A stretch of DNA of 64,000 nt from Aphelenchoides besseyi (taxonomy: Eukaryota; Nematoda; Chromadorea; Rhabditida; Aphelenchoididae), in the NCBI GenBank assembly GCA_024699855.1, contig JAMPIQ010000001.1:3162001-3226000 (forward strand). The letters run 5' to 3'. The notes beneath the pieces are model-generated. The model saw nothing but the letters and a program-made list of their open reading frames with translations, was not told the origin of the DNA and did no database searches. Each line of letters opens with the position of its first letter. Positions within the stretch are counted from its first letter, which is position 1. This document shows positions 53,682 to 64,000 of the stretch, in pieces. A program made the translations under genes and the position numbers.

Positions 53682-54424
53682 TGGCGGAAGCGAATGTTGT
53701 CTCTAACTCTTGACTCCAGTTTGAGCAAGGTACGAAAACAAGTGTTTTATTCTTCTCAAACTTGAGTTAATAAACCTTTTTATACAACAAAAGACACGCC
53801 CACGGATAAGCGCTCGAAGAGTTAAGGGAATAACCAATTAACATCAACAAATAACAAAACAACGAGAACAGAAAGGCAAGAGGCCGACAAATGGCCGGCG
53901 GAAAAACTCAAAATGGGCAAAAACAGACTGACGGCTGGCGAACAACACTCACAGGTGAAACAGCTTACAAGCCTCCAAACAATCGGTGTCGGACAAACGG
54001 GCGGATCAACGGCTTATTGCGCAACAATTTCCGGAGGTGATTCAGGACTAGACTGTCCGGATCTTTCGGTGTTTTTGTGTTGCTGATTGCACAAAAAGTG
54101 TTGAATTTTCTTGAACACTCAATTGATTTAAATAATCATTAACAACGGAATCGTTATTATCAACAACAGAATTGTTCGGATTTAACACGGAAATGGACGA
54201 CATTTTGTTTTGTGTCTTTATTTTGTGTTCAATTGCAGTTGCAGTGTCGTTGTCACTAGCAAATTTGTTAGATGCTTAAAAAATCGTTTTTACTTTGATT
54301 CCAGATGCTGTTAAAGTCCGGTTCTTCGTCAACATCATAAACAATCAGCGTATCGTTTAATTGACATTTGAAGTAGTTGGCAAAACAAACGGAGTTTTTT
54401 CGAAGTGTGCTAACAAAATGTTCT

Positions 54425-54763
54425 TTAGCCATTGGAGGCGTTTCTTGCCGTACATGTTATCTTTAGAGAACATTCGGATTTTCTACTTTTGAAAGTCCAA
54501 AAAATTAATCGTGTCGTAGACCGCAACGCCGCATAACTGTTTCCCTTTAGAGGTACTCCCGAATGGTTTCCCGCATACAGTACTTTCAACACATTGAAAT
54601 TTCCCTCTAAACATACTTTTCTACTTACCTTCACTATTTCGCATCCAAAATCGTATCCATTTCCTTGCGGTCGTTTCAACGCAGGCCATCGCCGCTTGCT
54701 CCAATGGTTGACGTCGTCGGTAATCGAGCTTGAGTTGCTCTTGTCGCTTCTTTGTTGCATCAT
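54425..54763 (-). CDS. Short ORF of unknown nature
   Basis: A minus-strand ATG frame of about 112 codons. The first 46 codons (SKRRWPALKRPQGNGYDFG) end at a good donor (AAG|GTAAGTAG) and may be a genuine first exon, but I could not join a second exon. It sits in the transposon-rich island and may belong to a decayed element. Confidence 0.25.
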   Translation of the reverse strand: MMQQRSDKSNSSSITDDVNHWSKRRWPALKRPQGNGYDFGCEIVKVSRKVCLEGNFNVLKVLYAGNHSGVPLKGNSYAALRSTTRLIFWTFKSRKSECSLKITCTARNASNG

Positions 54764-55584
54764 AATCTAAATAGTTTTTCGGTCAATCAAAAGGTTGTTG
54801 GCATAAGTACAAATGGCTGTAAACCAAATGTTTTCGACTCAACGTATAAAACCAAAAAATCATTTTACGTAACCAAACTTAAGAGTACGAAACGTAAACT
54901 TTGACAGACAAATTAGTTTGATTCTAAGAGAACGCGGCATATAAGGGTGAACAAAAAGGTTTCTTTTTAGAGTCGAAAGTTGATTGTAACATAACTCGTT
55001 AATTACAAACAGTTACAAAGTTCATTTGACCGACCAATGAAGAATACAACTAAACCGACAACACGAACAACTAATGAATGAAACGATCAATCAAAAATTT
55101 GAACAACCAATGGACGACACCACCAACACAATCGACTACAAACTCATACGACTATGAAACAGAGACGTACTAATGCAACGAACAGTACCATGATTTAACT
55201 TTAGAGCGGAGAGATAAACCGCCGATTCGTTGGCAATCAAACGGCACAACTCAACGCAATGTGCACTACTTCAAAACGATAGTGAGATTAAATGGATGGA
55301 AGTAAAAGCAAGATGACTCGTAGATAATGACCAATGGCCAGACGTTCATAAGTGAGCGAGAAGTCACGAAATAATCAATGCGCAACATACGACGACTAAT
55401 CAAACATTCCCACTTGTGCGTTAAACTATCGAACGGTTTTTGAGTCTCGAGATATACGAATTTTAAGCATAAGAAAACGATTGAATTCCTATGATTGGGT
55501 ATACGGTAATCATAAAAATCGAAAATCAGTACAATCGCATAGTTTATTTGCTAAAACTACACATTAAATTCGAACATCAATGAT
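54764..55584. other. AT-rich gene-free stretch
   Basis: Sequence rich in AAC/GAC-type short motifs with scattered stops in all frames. No gene, RNA or clear tandem repeat was seen. Confidence 0.35.
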
Positions 55585-55632
55585 TCACGAATTCGTCGAC
55601 GAAGAAGAAACGATCAATTTGCAACTTAACTC

Positions 55633-55780
55633 AGTGAACGACCTAAAACAAAAAACAAACTTATCAGCAACTTCATTAGAACTTACAGTGAATCGAAAAT
55701 GTCTCACAAAACCATAATCAATTAAACACGAATAACTGTGAAGTTTAACATCCGCGCGATACACTTTTGTCCACAAACTC
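55633..55780 (-). repeat. Dispersed repeat copy B
   Basis: Reverse-complement match of bases 1-147, with the same 45-base GTAAGT...TTTTAG segment. Here the frame upstream of the intron is open (ATG at 55860 through LWTKVYRADVKLHSYS to HFRFT), so copy B could be, or derive from, the first exon of a small gene of about 65 codons plus a downstream exon. Confidence 0.6.
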
Positions 55781-56098
55781 TTTCCTATCTTCATATCGTA
55801 CACATCATAGAATTGACATTCAAAACAACGTTCTTTCTGTTTACTAACCAAACAAACCAAAAGAACGTGACGGCTATTATCCTTGAGCTTCGATTTTCTG
55901 AGATCTCATTTTATTCAGTTACAAGGCAAATTCGATTGCCAGTTGAAGACAACAATAATGCGGTTATGATTCGTTTATGACATTTCCATTAAATCACAAT
56001 AACATCGTGCACATTACACATAAAATGTTTCGCATACAGGAATAAATTAGCTCTAATTACTACAGTACCTGTAACTCAGGACGAAAATAACACCATTA

Positions 56099-57359
56099 TC
56101 AGAATTGTTGTGGTGGAATATTTGACGGCGGAAATCCGAATTGTTGAGACGGTTGTTGTGAGTAATTGTGCTGTTGATTCTGATCCGGAATTCCCGAGTT
56201 ACTTGATGGTGGCATCGGTAAGTTCTTGAAAGTTGGCGGCTGAATCAGAGCTGTATTGTATTGACTTGCTGGTGGAGATGAAAAGCCAGCCGGTGCATAT
56301 GAAGCGGTTGGCATCGGCGGCATCTGATTGGGCTGCGACTTTTGACCGTAGGATGTAGGCGGCGCTGAAAGAACGAGGATTAGAACACCCTCACTGATTG
56401 GCACTTACCTGGGAATGATTGCGGCGCCATCGGTTGTCCGGCCGGTGGATTGAACGGCGCGTAAGAGGAGACTTGTGGTGGTGGTGGAGCGGCGTAGCCG
56501 GTGAAGTACGGACGAGGCGCGTTGGCGGCCGTGTTGTTCGAAGACACATTGTCGAGTTTGTACTGACCAGGCGGTTGATGCGGAAAGTTCGACTCGGGAG
56601 CCTTCGGTTGCACTGAAGACGAATCATTCGCCGCGAAATGCGGCGGTTGTGGAGCAGACGCCGGTGGAGCATTGGGTTGACTGATCGGCTGCCCGTTCGA
56701 CTGATCCCATTGAGAATAGTTGTTTGATGACGGTGGTGCGAACGACGTTGGGCCGTTGAATGGAACAGTGGGCGGCAACTTCGGCGCGAAGTTCGAGTTG
56801 TGTTGGTCCTGTTGCAACGGCGGTTTCGGCAGATAGGATGCCTGCTGGTTGACTTGTTCTTGGTACGACGGTGCTTTGGGCGCGTACGGCGCATTCACTT
56901 GTTCGTGGTGCGACGGCACGATGGTCGCAATCTCTTCGGTTTTGGCCGGCGATGGATTGCGCGGTGGTTCCGCGTAGCTGTTCACGGACTCTGTTTTCAC
57001 GTCGGTCGATCTCTCGACGTCGGTCGTCGCCGTGATTTCCGTTTGAGGTTCGTCGACGGAGACGAGCACATAGAGATTCTTCTGGTCGGTGATAGCAAGA
57101 AGCAGATCGTCGTCGTCGGCTAAAGTCACCAGGTCGTTGTCTGAAAACGGCGAGTTCAATGCGCTTTAATGGGCTTTTCGTTACCTTCGTCCTTGTACTT
57201 GAGAAGAATATTGGCCGTGGGTTTGATGTCGAACAAACTCTGGACCTTGAGCACCAGATCGTTGTAGGTGAGATCGTTGTGGTGATGAAGCTGACGTTTG
57301 CGCACACGTTCCTCGCCATTCACCACGTACTTTGCTTTCAGAATCGTACTACACGCCAT
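56099..57359 (-). CDS. TFG: TFG homologue (ER exit-site PB1 protein, 390 aa)
   Basis: Exons: complement(join(56099..56364,56409..57140,57185..57359)). TFG organises COPII transport at ER exit sites by oligomerising through its PB1 domain. Residues 1-85 are PB1: basic strand (GEERVRKRQLHHHNDLTYND), LLKYKDEDNDLVTLADDDDLLLAI (the acidic OPCA loop) and a closing LYVLVSV strand. The rest is a Pro/Gln/Ala/Tyr-rich disordered tail (QQPSQQFGFPPSN), as in animal TFG, ending PPQQF. The acidic tract is unusually strong (ADDDDL). Length is close to human TFG (about 400). The next gene upstream is divergent, 374 bases away. Confidence 0.9.
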
Positions 57360-57733
57360 TTCGTTTGCAACTGCTGAAAAGAACACAAAGATTAGTTGAA
57401 AGTGGCAAACGCAAACACGTCCGAATCTCGATCAGTCTGACTTCGAATCGCCAGAACAATTCACCACGTCTCACTAGTCGCCAACGTAATTTTGGGTTGT
57501 TGGGAAGAAGGTGAGTTGGAAGGCGACAAGCGAAATGACATGGCTTAACGCAGCACGCAGCTCATCTGGTCGAGATGCACAAAGAACGGGATTATGATCT
57601 CTTGTTGGAGCGTGTTTTTGGCCAATTTTCAACACAAAGCAAATTCAATTTGCAACGAGCGCAACTTAACGATTGCTCTTTTCAGAATGTTATATCGAGC
57701 TTGTAAAGCTAATAGTCGTCTTATTTCAAGCGT
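57360..57733. promoter_or_regulatory. Divergent promoter region TFG / I-BAR gene
   Basis: 374 bases between two start codons on opposite strands. A TTTTCAG acceptor near 57685 may end a 5' leader intron of the I-BAR gene. No other signal was recognised. Confidence 0.35.
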
Positions 57734-59631
57734 ATGATGAATATTCAAGCGGACGTTCAAAACCTCAGCAACTTGTTCCAATCGGTTTCTAGTGACCTGA
57801 AGGTAACAACTCGTTCATTTCGTCGTCACTTGCACCTTTAGAACTGCAATTCCTCTGTCGAGTCCGTGTCCAAATGCGCACTCAAATTGGCCAACCAACT
57901 CAACTCGACCGGCGACTGTTTGCTTCAATTCGCTGATGCCGTCCAAGTGATCAGTGACTCGGCCAGCAATGCCAAAGGATCGACTCGCGACATCGGAGCT
58001 GAGTGAGTTTATTACCTTTTATGGCCATAAAGAACGAAGTTTTTAGATTAACTCGTTTTTGTTTACGCCAAAGAGCGTTGGAAAACGACGTTCGCAACTG
58101 GTCAGCCAATTTAGTTCAGTTTGCGAATCCATTGGAGAAACGTGCTACCGAGTGGAAATCTCGTTTGGGTGAAATTGAACGGCGACATCGAAAGAACTTA
58201 AAGAAAAGTTCTAAGAAACAACTGAGTCCCGAAATCGCAAGTGAGCATCGTATGGGTTGCTCGGAAATTTTGTTGGAACAAAGAAACCAATTCGCTTCGT
58301 TTGCTACTCAACTATTGCCGGTTATTGTAAGTCCAGTTTAGTTGATTGATTTACAGTTATGTTTAGAAAGCACAAGTACGCTTATTAGAAGAAGGTGTTC
58401 ACGTGAAATCTGTTGAAGAAGCTCTCGAAAATCATTTGTCTGTGAATGAGCCACAAGTGATTATTAACGCTGTGTTAGAAGATGTGATCGACCGGAACGG
58501 AGAGTCGTGGCAAAATCGTCTGAAATCACCGTCAAAAAATTGTGCATATTCAACGGTGAAACGCAGTGGCTCAAGTTCTTCTCCTTCATCTTCGAGTGTT
58601 GCGTTGAGTTGGGGTCGCAACGATGCTGGTGGATCGATTTATGGAACGATTAGCAGCGTTTCATCGACGGCACGACCAAACGCCTCAGTCAATTCAGCAG
58701 AATCGAGTCGAAGGTTAACGATTTCTTCACAAACATTTGTTCCTCCAGACTCCAACGCTTTCGGAAAACCGCCGCTTCCTGTTCGAGGTAAAATATGCAT
58801 GACAACAAATAACATAACGACCTTTAGCCGGTCCTTCGACTAATTCACGTCAATCAGAAATACCTCTAACTCACGGTCACTCGATTTCCACTGCCGATGT
58901 TTCTGAAGCGCATCGTCGTCCCGGAAGGCCTTTGAGTTTTTCGGGAGAAGTCGAAACTCCCATCGATGGTTTGTTGAATTGAATTAAGTTGTTAGCAATT
59001 CGTTCTTTTAGCATTGAGCACAGATAAAACGTCATTAACAGACACAATCAGTCAATTGGTTGATCAACTGAACGATGACATGAACTCATTCTCTGATGAC
59101 CCAAATTCCGTTGGACCTCACAACGTAATCCCGATTCGACAAAATGCACATTCCTCATCCGTTCCACCAAATTCATCTATTCAACGACATTCCATGGACA
59201 CAAACAAAATGCAACGTCCAGTTTCCATAAAACCACCGCCTCTACCACCTCAACGCAGAAACTCGTCGATCACTGCAGCAACGCCTACCGCTCCATCTAT
59301 TGTTGACTTGCGAAATGCGGGTCTTTATGGTCGTCAACCGCCGGTCTACAATCAGGGACCGCCGTCTGCTTACAACAACAACTCTGCCATCTATGCATCA
59401 ACTCGGGAGTTCGGTCAACGCCCTTCCATTTCAACATCAAGTCAGCATTATCCAAATGAATCGATATACAGTAATTATGCAACTGCGGGATTGATCAACG
59501 GACAGCACAACGATTCCATTGATCCATTGCCTGAACCGCCGAACTCTTTTCGAAACTCATATCAGCCACCAAGTACGTATGATCAACCCGTCTATGATAC
59601 CAATGTAATCTATCGCAATAATCAACCCTGA
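57734..59631 (+). CDS. I-BAR (IMD) domain protein, MTSS1/MIM-like (563 aa)
   Basis: Exons: join(57734..57802,57842..58002,58047..58326,58367..58787,58828..58968,59012..59631). I-BAR proteins bend membranes outward and bind actin regulators. Residues about 1-215 follow the MIM/MTSS pattern: LSNLFQSVSSDLK at the start, ISDSASNAKGSTRDIGAELT (equivalent of the NTRGGTREIGSALTR block), FANPLEKRATEWKSRL, EQRNQFASFATQLLPVI. After it comes a Ser-rich linker (SGSSSSPSSSSVAL) and a Pro-rich stretch (IKPPPLPPQRR) that would suit an SH3 partner, then a Tyr/Asn/Pro-rich tail. A WH2 motif, found at the end of vertebrate MTSS1, is not evident. MTSS-type is favoured over IRSp53 because there is no SH3 domain. 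Confidence 0.85.
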
Positions 59632-59873
59632 TTGTTGTTTTGTTAATATATATGATTCTGGTCTTCTACTCAGCGACATAATTTCTCGTCAGCCATAAAG
59701 TTTTTGTAACAGAGTTAACGAACGTGCAAAATGACATTTAAAACAAAGATCCCCACTTGAGTTCTTTTAACCGTCGAGTCTTATCGTCATTTGCTTTTGC
59801 AATCGTCATTAATAAGCAATGATGCTGCCCAACGAGTTGAAATGATGGGTTTATTTCGTCTGCTCAACAACAA
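59632..59873. terminator. Convergent 3' ends of I-BAR and PTP genes
   Basis: The 242-base space holds both 3' untranslated regions. A TTTTGTTAATATATATG stretch follows the I-BAR stop. Clean AATAAA hexamers were not found on either strand. Confidence 0.3.
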
Positions 59874-61071
59874 CTAACGTTTACGAACTCCGATGCAGTT
59901 TGGATCGGCGAGTCCGGACGAAACGGCATGACGAACAATCAAATCGGCAACATGTGAGTAGTGATCGAAATGAGTGAAACAACCGTAACGTTGACGTCGA
60001 ACCACGTTAATTGTGTCCAACAATCCAACCTGTAGATTGAATTAAAGGAACTGATTTCTACAATACCTTTTTTTCGATAGTTAAACGGTCCATGACGATA
60101 TCAAGCGCTGCAACTGTTCCACAGCGATGAACTCCCGATGGACAAATAAAAATGATTGGACCCTCGTTACGTTCTTCTTTTTCTGCCCGAGCCATTGCAA
60201 TTTTCAACTAAAACGACTTGATAAACGCAAAATGTGATTCTCGATTTACAAGAGCACGAAACTCCAACAAATTGTCCGGAATTTCACGATCTTCAACCCA
60301 CTTATGGAATTGCAAGAGCTGAGTGCGAACAGATTGTTTGGTACGAGCTGCACTGGTAATCGTAATGTCAAAAGTGTCAAATTGACGATCCTACAGAGAG
60401 CCTCTTCAATTCTATTAGATTGCTTACTTGATCCATGGCTTGACAACGAACACGCAATGATCCTTGTGCATATTCGCGTTCTTGTTTGGCAAGTGATGGC
60501 CAGAAGTTTTTGCACAATCGCTTTCCTCCAGCAGAAACCAAAGCAGTGAGTAGAACAATCAGAGTCGGACGTTGTTGATAAGCCATACGCCAGAAATCGG
60601 TTTCTGTAGCTTCATCGAATGGTGCTTGAGCAAGAATATAACCATCTAAAACGAATGTCAAATGCTTGAAGCAAGTAGCTTACCAGCTTTATCAAACGAA
60701 TCGACAAAAGAAGCGTGATAGTAATCAGAACCCAATTTGTCTTTGATTTTAACTCGGCTACTGTCGTAGAGCAAAACGTTTGGAAAACGGTTCTTCGGAG
60801 TGTTTGCGGTTTCCAAAAAAGCATCAACGCTTGGTGGATACTTTAGAATCTGATCACGCATCTCTTGAATTGCTGCAGTTCCACGCTTAACAATGTCGTC
60901 CAACACATCTTGAGGATTCACTCCGACTTCTGCTTTCGATTCTTCTTCTTTGTCGTCAGCATTGTTGACGTCTGTTGCTTCTTCTTTATTTGAAAGAGCC
61001 ATCGAAATCAAACCAACGAATGAACAGTGCAGCAATAAAGGAGTGAAACATTTAAATGCAAATTTTTGCAT
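59874..61071 (-). CDS. Protein tyrosine phosphatase-like protein with altered active-site motifs (347 aa)
   Basis: Exons: complement(join(59874..60029,60067..60207,60250..60390,60428..60645,60684..61071)); an in-frame ATG at 61113 would add 14 residues. The classical PTP fold is clear: NRFPNVLLYDSSRVKI (substrate-loop region), ADGYILAQAPFDEATETDFWRM, VVRRQRYGCFTHFDHYS. The signature loop reads FICPSGVHRCGT instead of VHCSAGxGRTGT: it keeps the C-x5-R geometry, but Pro, His and Cys replace conserved residues. The WPD loop reads KWVEDREIP, so the acid-base Asp position is Glu. Weak or no catalysis is possible. N-terminal to the domain are a hydrophobic stretch (PLLLHCSFVGLIS) and an acidic segment. 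Such divergent PTPs are common in nematode germline. Confidence 0.85.
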
Positions 61072-61358
61072 GCGGTTGCTTTCAAAGATCGTTCCAACAA
61101 AAAGAAATTCCATTCTTTACATTCCAGTACGAGACATCAATATCTTTTAATTCTAGTAGTTATCTGTAAGAAAATTCAAAACATCTCAAACTTGCTATGT
61201 TCATTTTTGAATGTTGTATTATAGGAATGGCATTTACGTATAATAAATGAGTTTCATCTGACTTGCTATTAGATAAAAGTCTGAATGTGGAATTTGACTT
61301 GCAATTTTTACTACTATGATAGAATTGGCGCATTTAAGGACATTGGATAATACTGAAC

Positions 61359-62228
61359 TTATTTAGAAAACCTTCTGCCACCAAAGACATCTTCTCCATA
61401 AGCATCTCCTCCTCTTGCATTTGGACCAACGACATCTTCTCCATAAGCATCACCTCCTCTTGCATTTGCACCATAAGCGTTTCCACCATATGCATCTCCT
61501 CCTCTTGCATTTGGACCATAAGCGTCTCCGCCATACGCATCACCTCCTCTTGATCCTCCTTCTTTTGATCTACCTCCTCTTCCAAATCCACCTTTGGCAA
61601 ATCCACCGTTAGATATACCTCCTCTACCAAATCCGCCTTCGGCAAATCCTTTTTTGGCGTGGGATTTATAAGATTCAACATGTTGGAGCGGCTTACTCAA
61701 GGCATCACGACTGTCATCTGTCTTCTGTACTTTTCCGATATCTCCAGAGGTTTGGTTGGATTCGTTGTCCCCGATGAATGGTTTGATCTTATCACTGTTG
61801 CTCATTGTCAATCTTCGACGGTTTCTACGCCAACCACGGCCTCTACGCCATGTACGACCTCTACGCCGTCCACCACCTATATTTATTCCACGACCTCCAT
61901 TTCCTAGTCCTAGATTTCCATTCGGACGTTGGCCGTTAACTGTTATACCGCCACCTATGCGCATTATTGTACTTTTCTAATTAACTGTTTAATACCTTGT
62001 CCACCATTTCCCCGTCCACGATTTCCCCATCTACGACATCTGTTACATAGGATTGGATTGCTGTTTTGAATTTTTGGTTGTTCTTTGGCTACAGTACCAT
62101 TTTCTGGCTTTTGATTGTGGTTTTCCTGTTGAGCAACAACTGAAAAGAGAGTTCAGCTATTCGAGGTGAACTCACTTACCAACGCTAATTACTACCCCAA
62201 AAAGAAGAATAAGAATAGAAAGTTGCAT
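61359..62228 (-). CDS. Secreted glycine/arginine-rich protein with 15-residue repeats (262 aa)
   Basis: Exons: complement(join(61359..61954,61996..62139,62180..62228)). A short signal peptide (MQLSILILLFGVVISVVA) leads a Gln/Asn-rich part with a CNRCRRWG pair. A very basic tract follows (GGRRRGRTWRRGRGWRRN), then a Ser/Asp/Lys-rich stretch and a Gly-rich end. The C-terminal 60 residues repeat a unit of about 15 residues (GPNARGGDAYGEDVF and variants), mirrored at DNA level by a 45-base tandem repeat at about 61387-61540. This suggests a structural or matrix protein (cuticle, eggshell) or a cationic defence peptide precursor. Family unknown. Confidence 0.75.
61387..61540 (-). repeat. 45-base tandem repeat inside the glycine-rich gene
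   Basis: Units begin with TCTTCTCCATAAGCAT-like sequence followed by CCTCCTCTTGCATTTG on the plus strand, three to four copies with substitutions. They encode the GGDAY-type protein repeat. Confidence 0.8.
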
Positions 62229-62623
62229 GATTGGTGGGCTCACAGAAGGAAGAACCAGATATCATGGTTTTCATCACGATCATTGGATTATATATCAAAA
62301 TTAATCACTGATGAACGAGATCATTGGGATTCCAATGTTGATTTAGCTTTGTCGAAATACTCTTCTTTGAACTTCCGTTTTTCTTTTATTCCGTTACACA
62401 CTCATTTTTGTTCGAGGGTTTGATTAGCTGTTTACACAGTTGTCTTTCAAAACCAAATGACGTTCGCCATTGTTTTCGTTCGCTAAGGTTAGTTCCCGTA
62501 TTTATTCGAATCAATAAGTTGACTACCGCGTTAAATTTGTACAAAAGTCAGTTGCCAATGAATAAAGAAATGAAAGAAAACCAAGAGACTAGCAGATAAG
62601 CAGATTTTGAAAAAGGAATCTAA
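62229..62623. other. Intergenic, AT-rich
   Basis: 395 bases between the katanin-like gene's stop and the start of the glycine-rich gene, both on the minus strand. No feature recognised beyond probable promoter sequence. Confidence 0.3.
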
Positions 62624-64000
62624 TCACACGTCGATCATACTTTCAATCATCGGCATCAATGAATTGAACGCGTCTTTTTGTGATTGATCCAGTCGAGATG
62701 TAATGAACGATGCATTGAGATACAATTCTGTTAATGCTTGTTTACACGTCGAACATGAGGCATGACGTTGTTCAGCCGCCAAATCAACGCCAATTGAGGT
62801 TCCATTTGAAGCCAATGCCAACTTAATCGGTTCGCCAAACTCATCAAGAATGGTCGACAAAGTGGACAGAGCCAATTCGATGTATTCAGCGTTTCGATGA
62901 GTTAAAAGTCCACGCAATGCGGGAAGAACACGTGCAGCGAATTGAAGCGAGTAACCGGACGGATGTTCACGATAAGCTTTGAGGAGTCGAGCAAATACAT
63001 GCATTCCTTTCATTCGTATCGACTCGTCTAATGCATCATCTAAAAACTTGAACAATTCAAAGGAACAAACAACTTCAAATTACCTTCTCGATTTCCCAGC
63101 TTCAAAAGTCCGTTGATACGCTTGCATTCTTGGATTCGATTTTTGAGCAACTCCATTAGCGAATCGTGTTTTTCAGTAACATACGCTGACGACAAGTCGA
63201 CGGAACCACTTCTTTTGGCCGGAACGCGAATCGGTGGTTTGTCTTCAATTGGAGTTACAGGATTCGATCCGTGCCTTCGAGTCGTCACATCGCTTTTCAA
63301 CGTTTTTGGTCTCGGAATCGGACCCAAACTATTTGGCATATTGATAAATTCGACACTGGGAGCACGATTTGTAAGACCTGAAAACAAACTCCCATTAGTT
63401 AGCAAACACAAACAAATCAACGGAAACAATGCAAAGAAAAGAACGGAAATAGTCTTTGATTGAGTTTCCACCTCGTGCTGTGTAATAAGCAAATTGTTTT
63501 CTATTGGTTGAACAATCGACTACGAGAGTTGAGAAGAAATGACTCGCTGAGAGTCCACTTCTCTTGTAAGCAGATTGCCAACAATGATTGTTGTTATTTC
63601 TGGGAAACCTGTTGAGGGTACAAACTTGATTACCTTTTTCATCTTTTTGGTTTTGCGATGTTTGTCGGGTTGTAGATCGTGTTCGTGGTTTCGCGTTCTT
63701 GATTGCCATGTTCTCTGCTCCCGATCCTCGTCGTTGTCCGCCGGTTTTGTTGATATCGGTTGTTGACTTTTTGACCACTTCGTTTGTCGAGATTTCCGGA
63801 ACATTCGACTTTTCATTTAAACAACAGGAGCTGCTCATCGACTGAGCAAGAACACTGCTACCCGCACTAAATTGCCTATGACTCAATTTCTTCTATCGTT
63901 AACCGACCTTATTTGACGCTGCCGCGTCGCAGCTTCAATCGATCTTACGGTCCCAATCGCTGAATCGACACTACTGACCGCTCCGTCGTCGTCCGGTGAG
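62624..64000 (-). CDS. Katanin p80 C-terminal (con80)-type protein, 5' end outside the window
   Basis: Exons seen: complement(join(62624..63039,63084..63377,63472..63519,63634..63875,63908..>64000)). The C-terminal 140 residues match the con80 domain that lets the p80 subunit bind the katanin ATPase and control microtubule severing: helix-rich FARLLKAYREHP, LPALRGLLTHRNAEYIELALSTLSTILDEFG, and the family's GVDLAAEQRHASCSTCKQAL motif. Upstream is a helix KHDSLMELLKNRIQECKRING, typical of the region just before con80, and a Ser/Lys/Arg-rich disordered linker. No WD40 repeats are visible, but they would lie beyond 64000 if this is true p80. A con80-only relative (KATNBL1-like) is also possible. 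Confidence 0.75.

Noticed and set aside
54764..55584. Possible tandem repeat of GAACAACTA-like motifs
   Set aside because: By eye the motifs are irregular, with no constant period; ordinary AT-rich spacer.

Overview
This is eukaryotic nuclear DNA, most probably from a nematode. The genes are split by very short introns (mostly 36-60 bases, nearly all GT-AG) and lie densely on both strands. The content fits a nematode: a cuticlin-type ZP protein, a MATH-BTB gene, BEL/Pao and mariner-type transposons, and a decayed SH2-tyrosine kinase of the Fes/Fer-like type that is expanded in nematodes. There are no operons of the bacterial kind. A run of exactly 100 Ns (48088-48187) marks a scaffold gap. 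I built the gene models by hand from splice sites. Most exon joins keep phase and rebuild recognisable domains.

Left part (1-36.4 kb), ordinary host genes. In order: a fragment of a dispersed repeat and inverted repeats; two small unknown genes; a large coiled-coil orphan (-); a GIGYF-type GYF protein (+); a small double-stranded-RNA-binding protein of the TRBP/PACT/Loquacious/RDE-4 kind (-); an ACF1/BAZ1A-like chromatin remodelling subunit (+); sulfide:quinone oxidoreductase (+); a ZP cuticlin-like protein (-); a CCP6-type tubulin deglutamylase (-); NUDT9 ADP-ribose pyrophosphatase (-); NPL4 (+); an ML/GM2A-like secreted protein (+); a tiny membrane protein (+); very-long-chain acyl-CoA dehydrogenase (-); a MATH-BTB CUL3 adaptor (-); heparan sulfate 3-O-sulfotransferase (-); a DIRAS-type GTPase (+); and a leucine-adaptor-like protein (-).

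Middle part (36.4-55.9 kb), an accessory island. It holds gene-poor DNA, a Fes/Fer-like tyrosine kinase pseudogene and a small coiled-coil gene. Next comes a long BEL/Pao retrotransposon (about 41.4-48.09 kb). After the gap follow a broken mariner-type element with terminal inverted repeats of over 200 bp, then Helitron fragments split by a DDE transposase. The outstanding observation is in the BEL/Pao polyprotein: a complete NADAR (YbiA/DUF1768) domain, the family tied to ADP-ribose and NAD derivatives, sits in frame between the aspartic protease and the reverse transcriptase. The 677-codon ORF in the gag position is coiled-coil and compositionally unlike pol.

Right part (55.9-64 kb), host genes again: TFG (-), an I-BAR/MTSS-like protein (+), a tyrosine phosphatase with altered active-site loops (-), a secreted glycine-rich protein with 15-residue repeats (-), and the 3' part of a katanin-p80-C-terminal-domain gene (-) that runs off the window.
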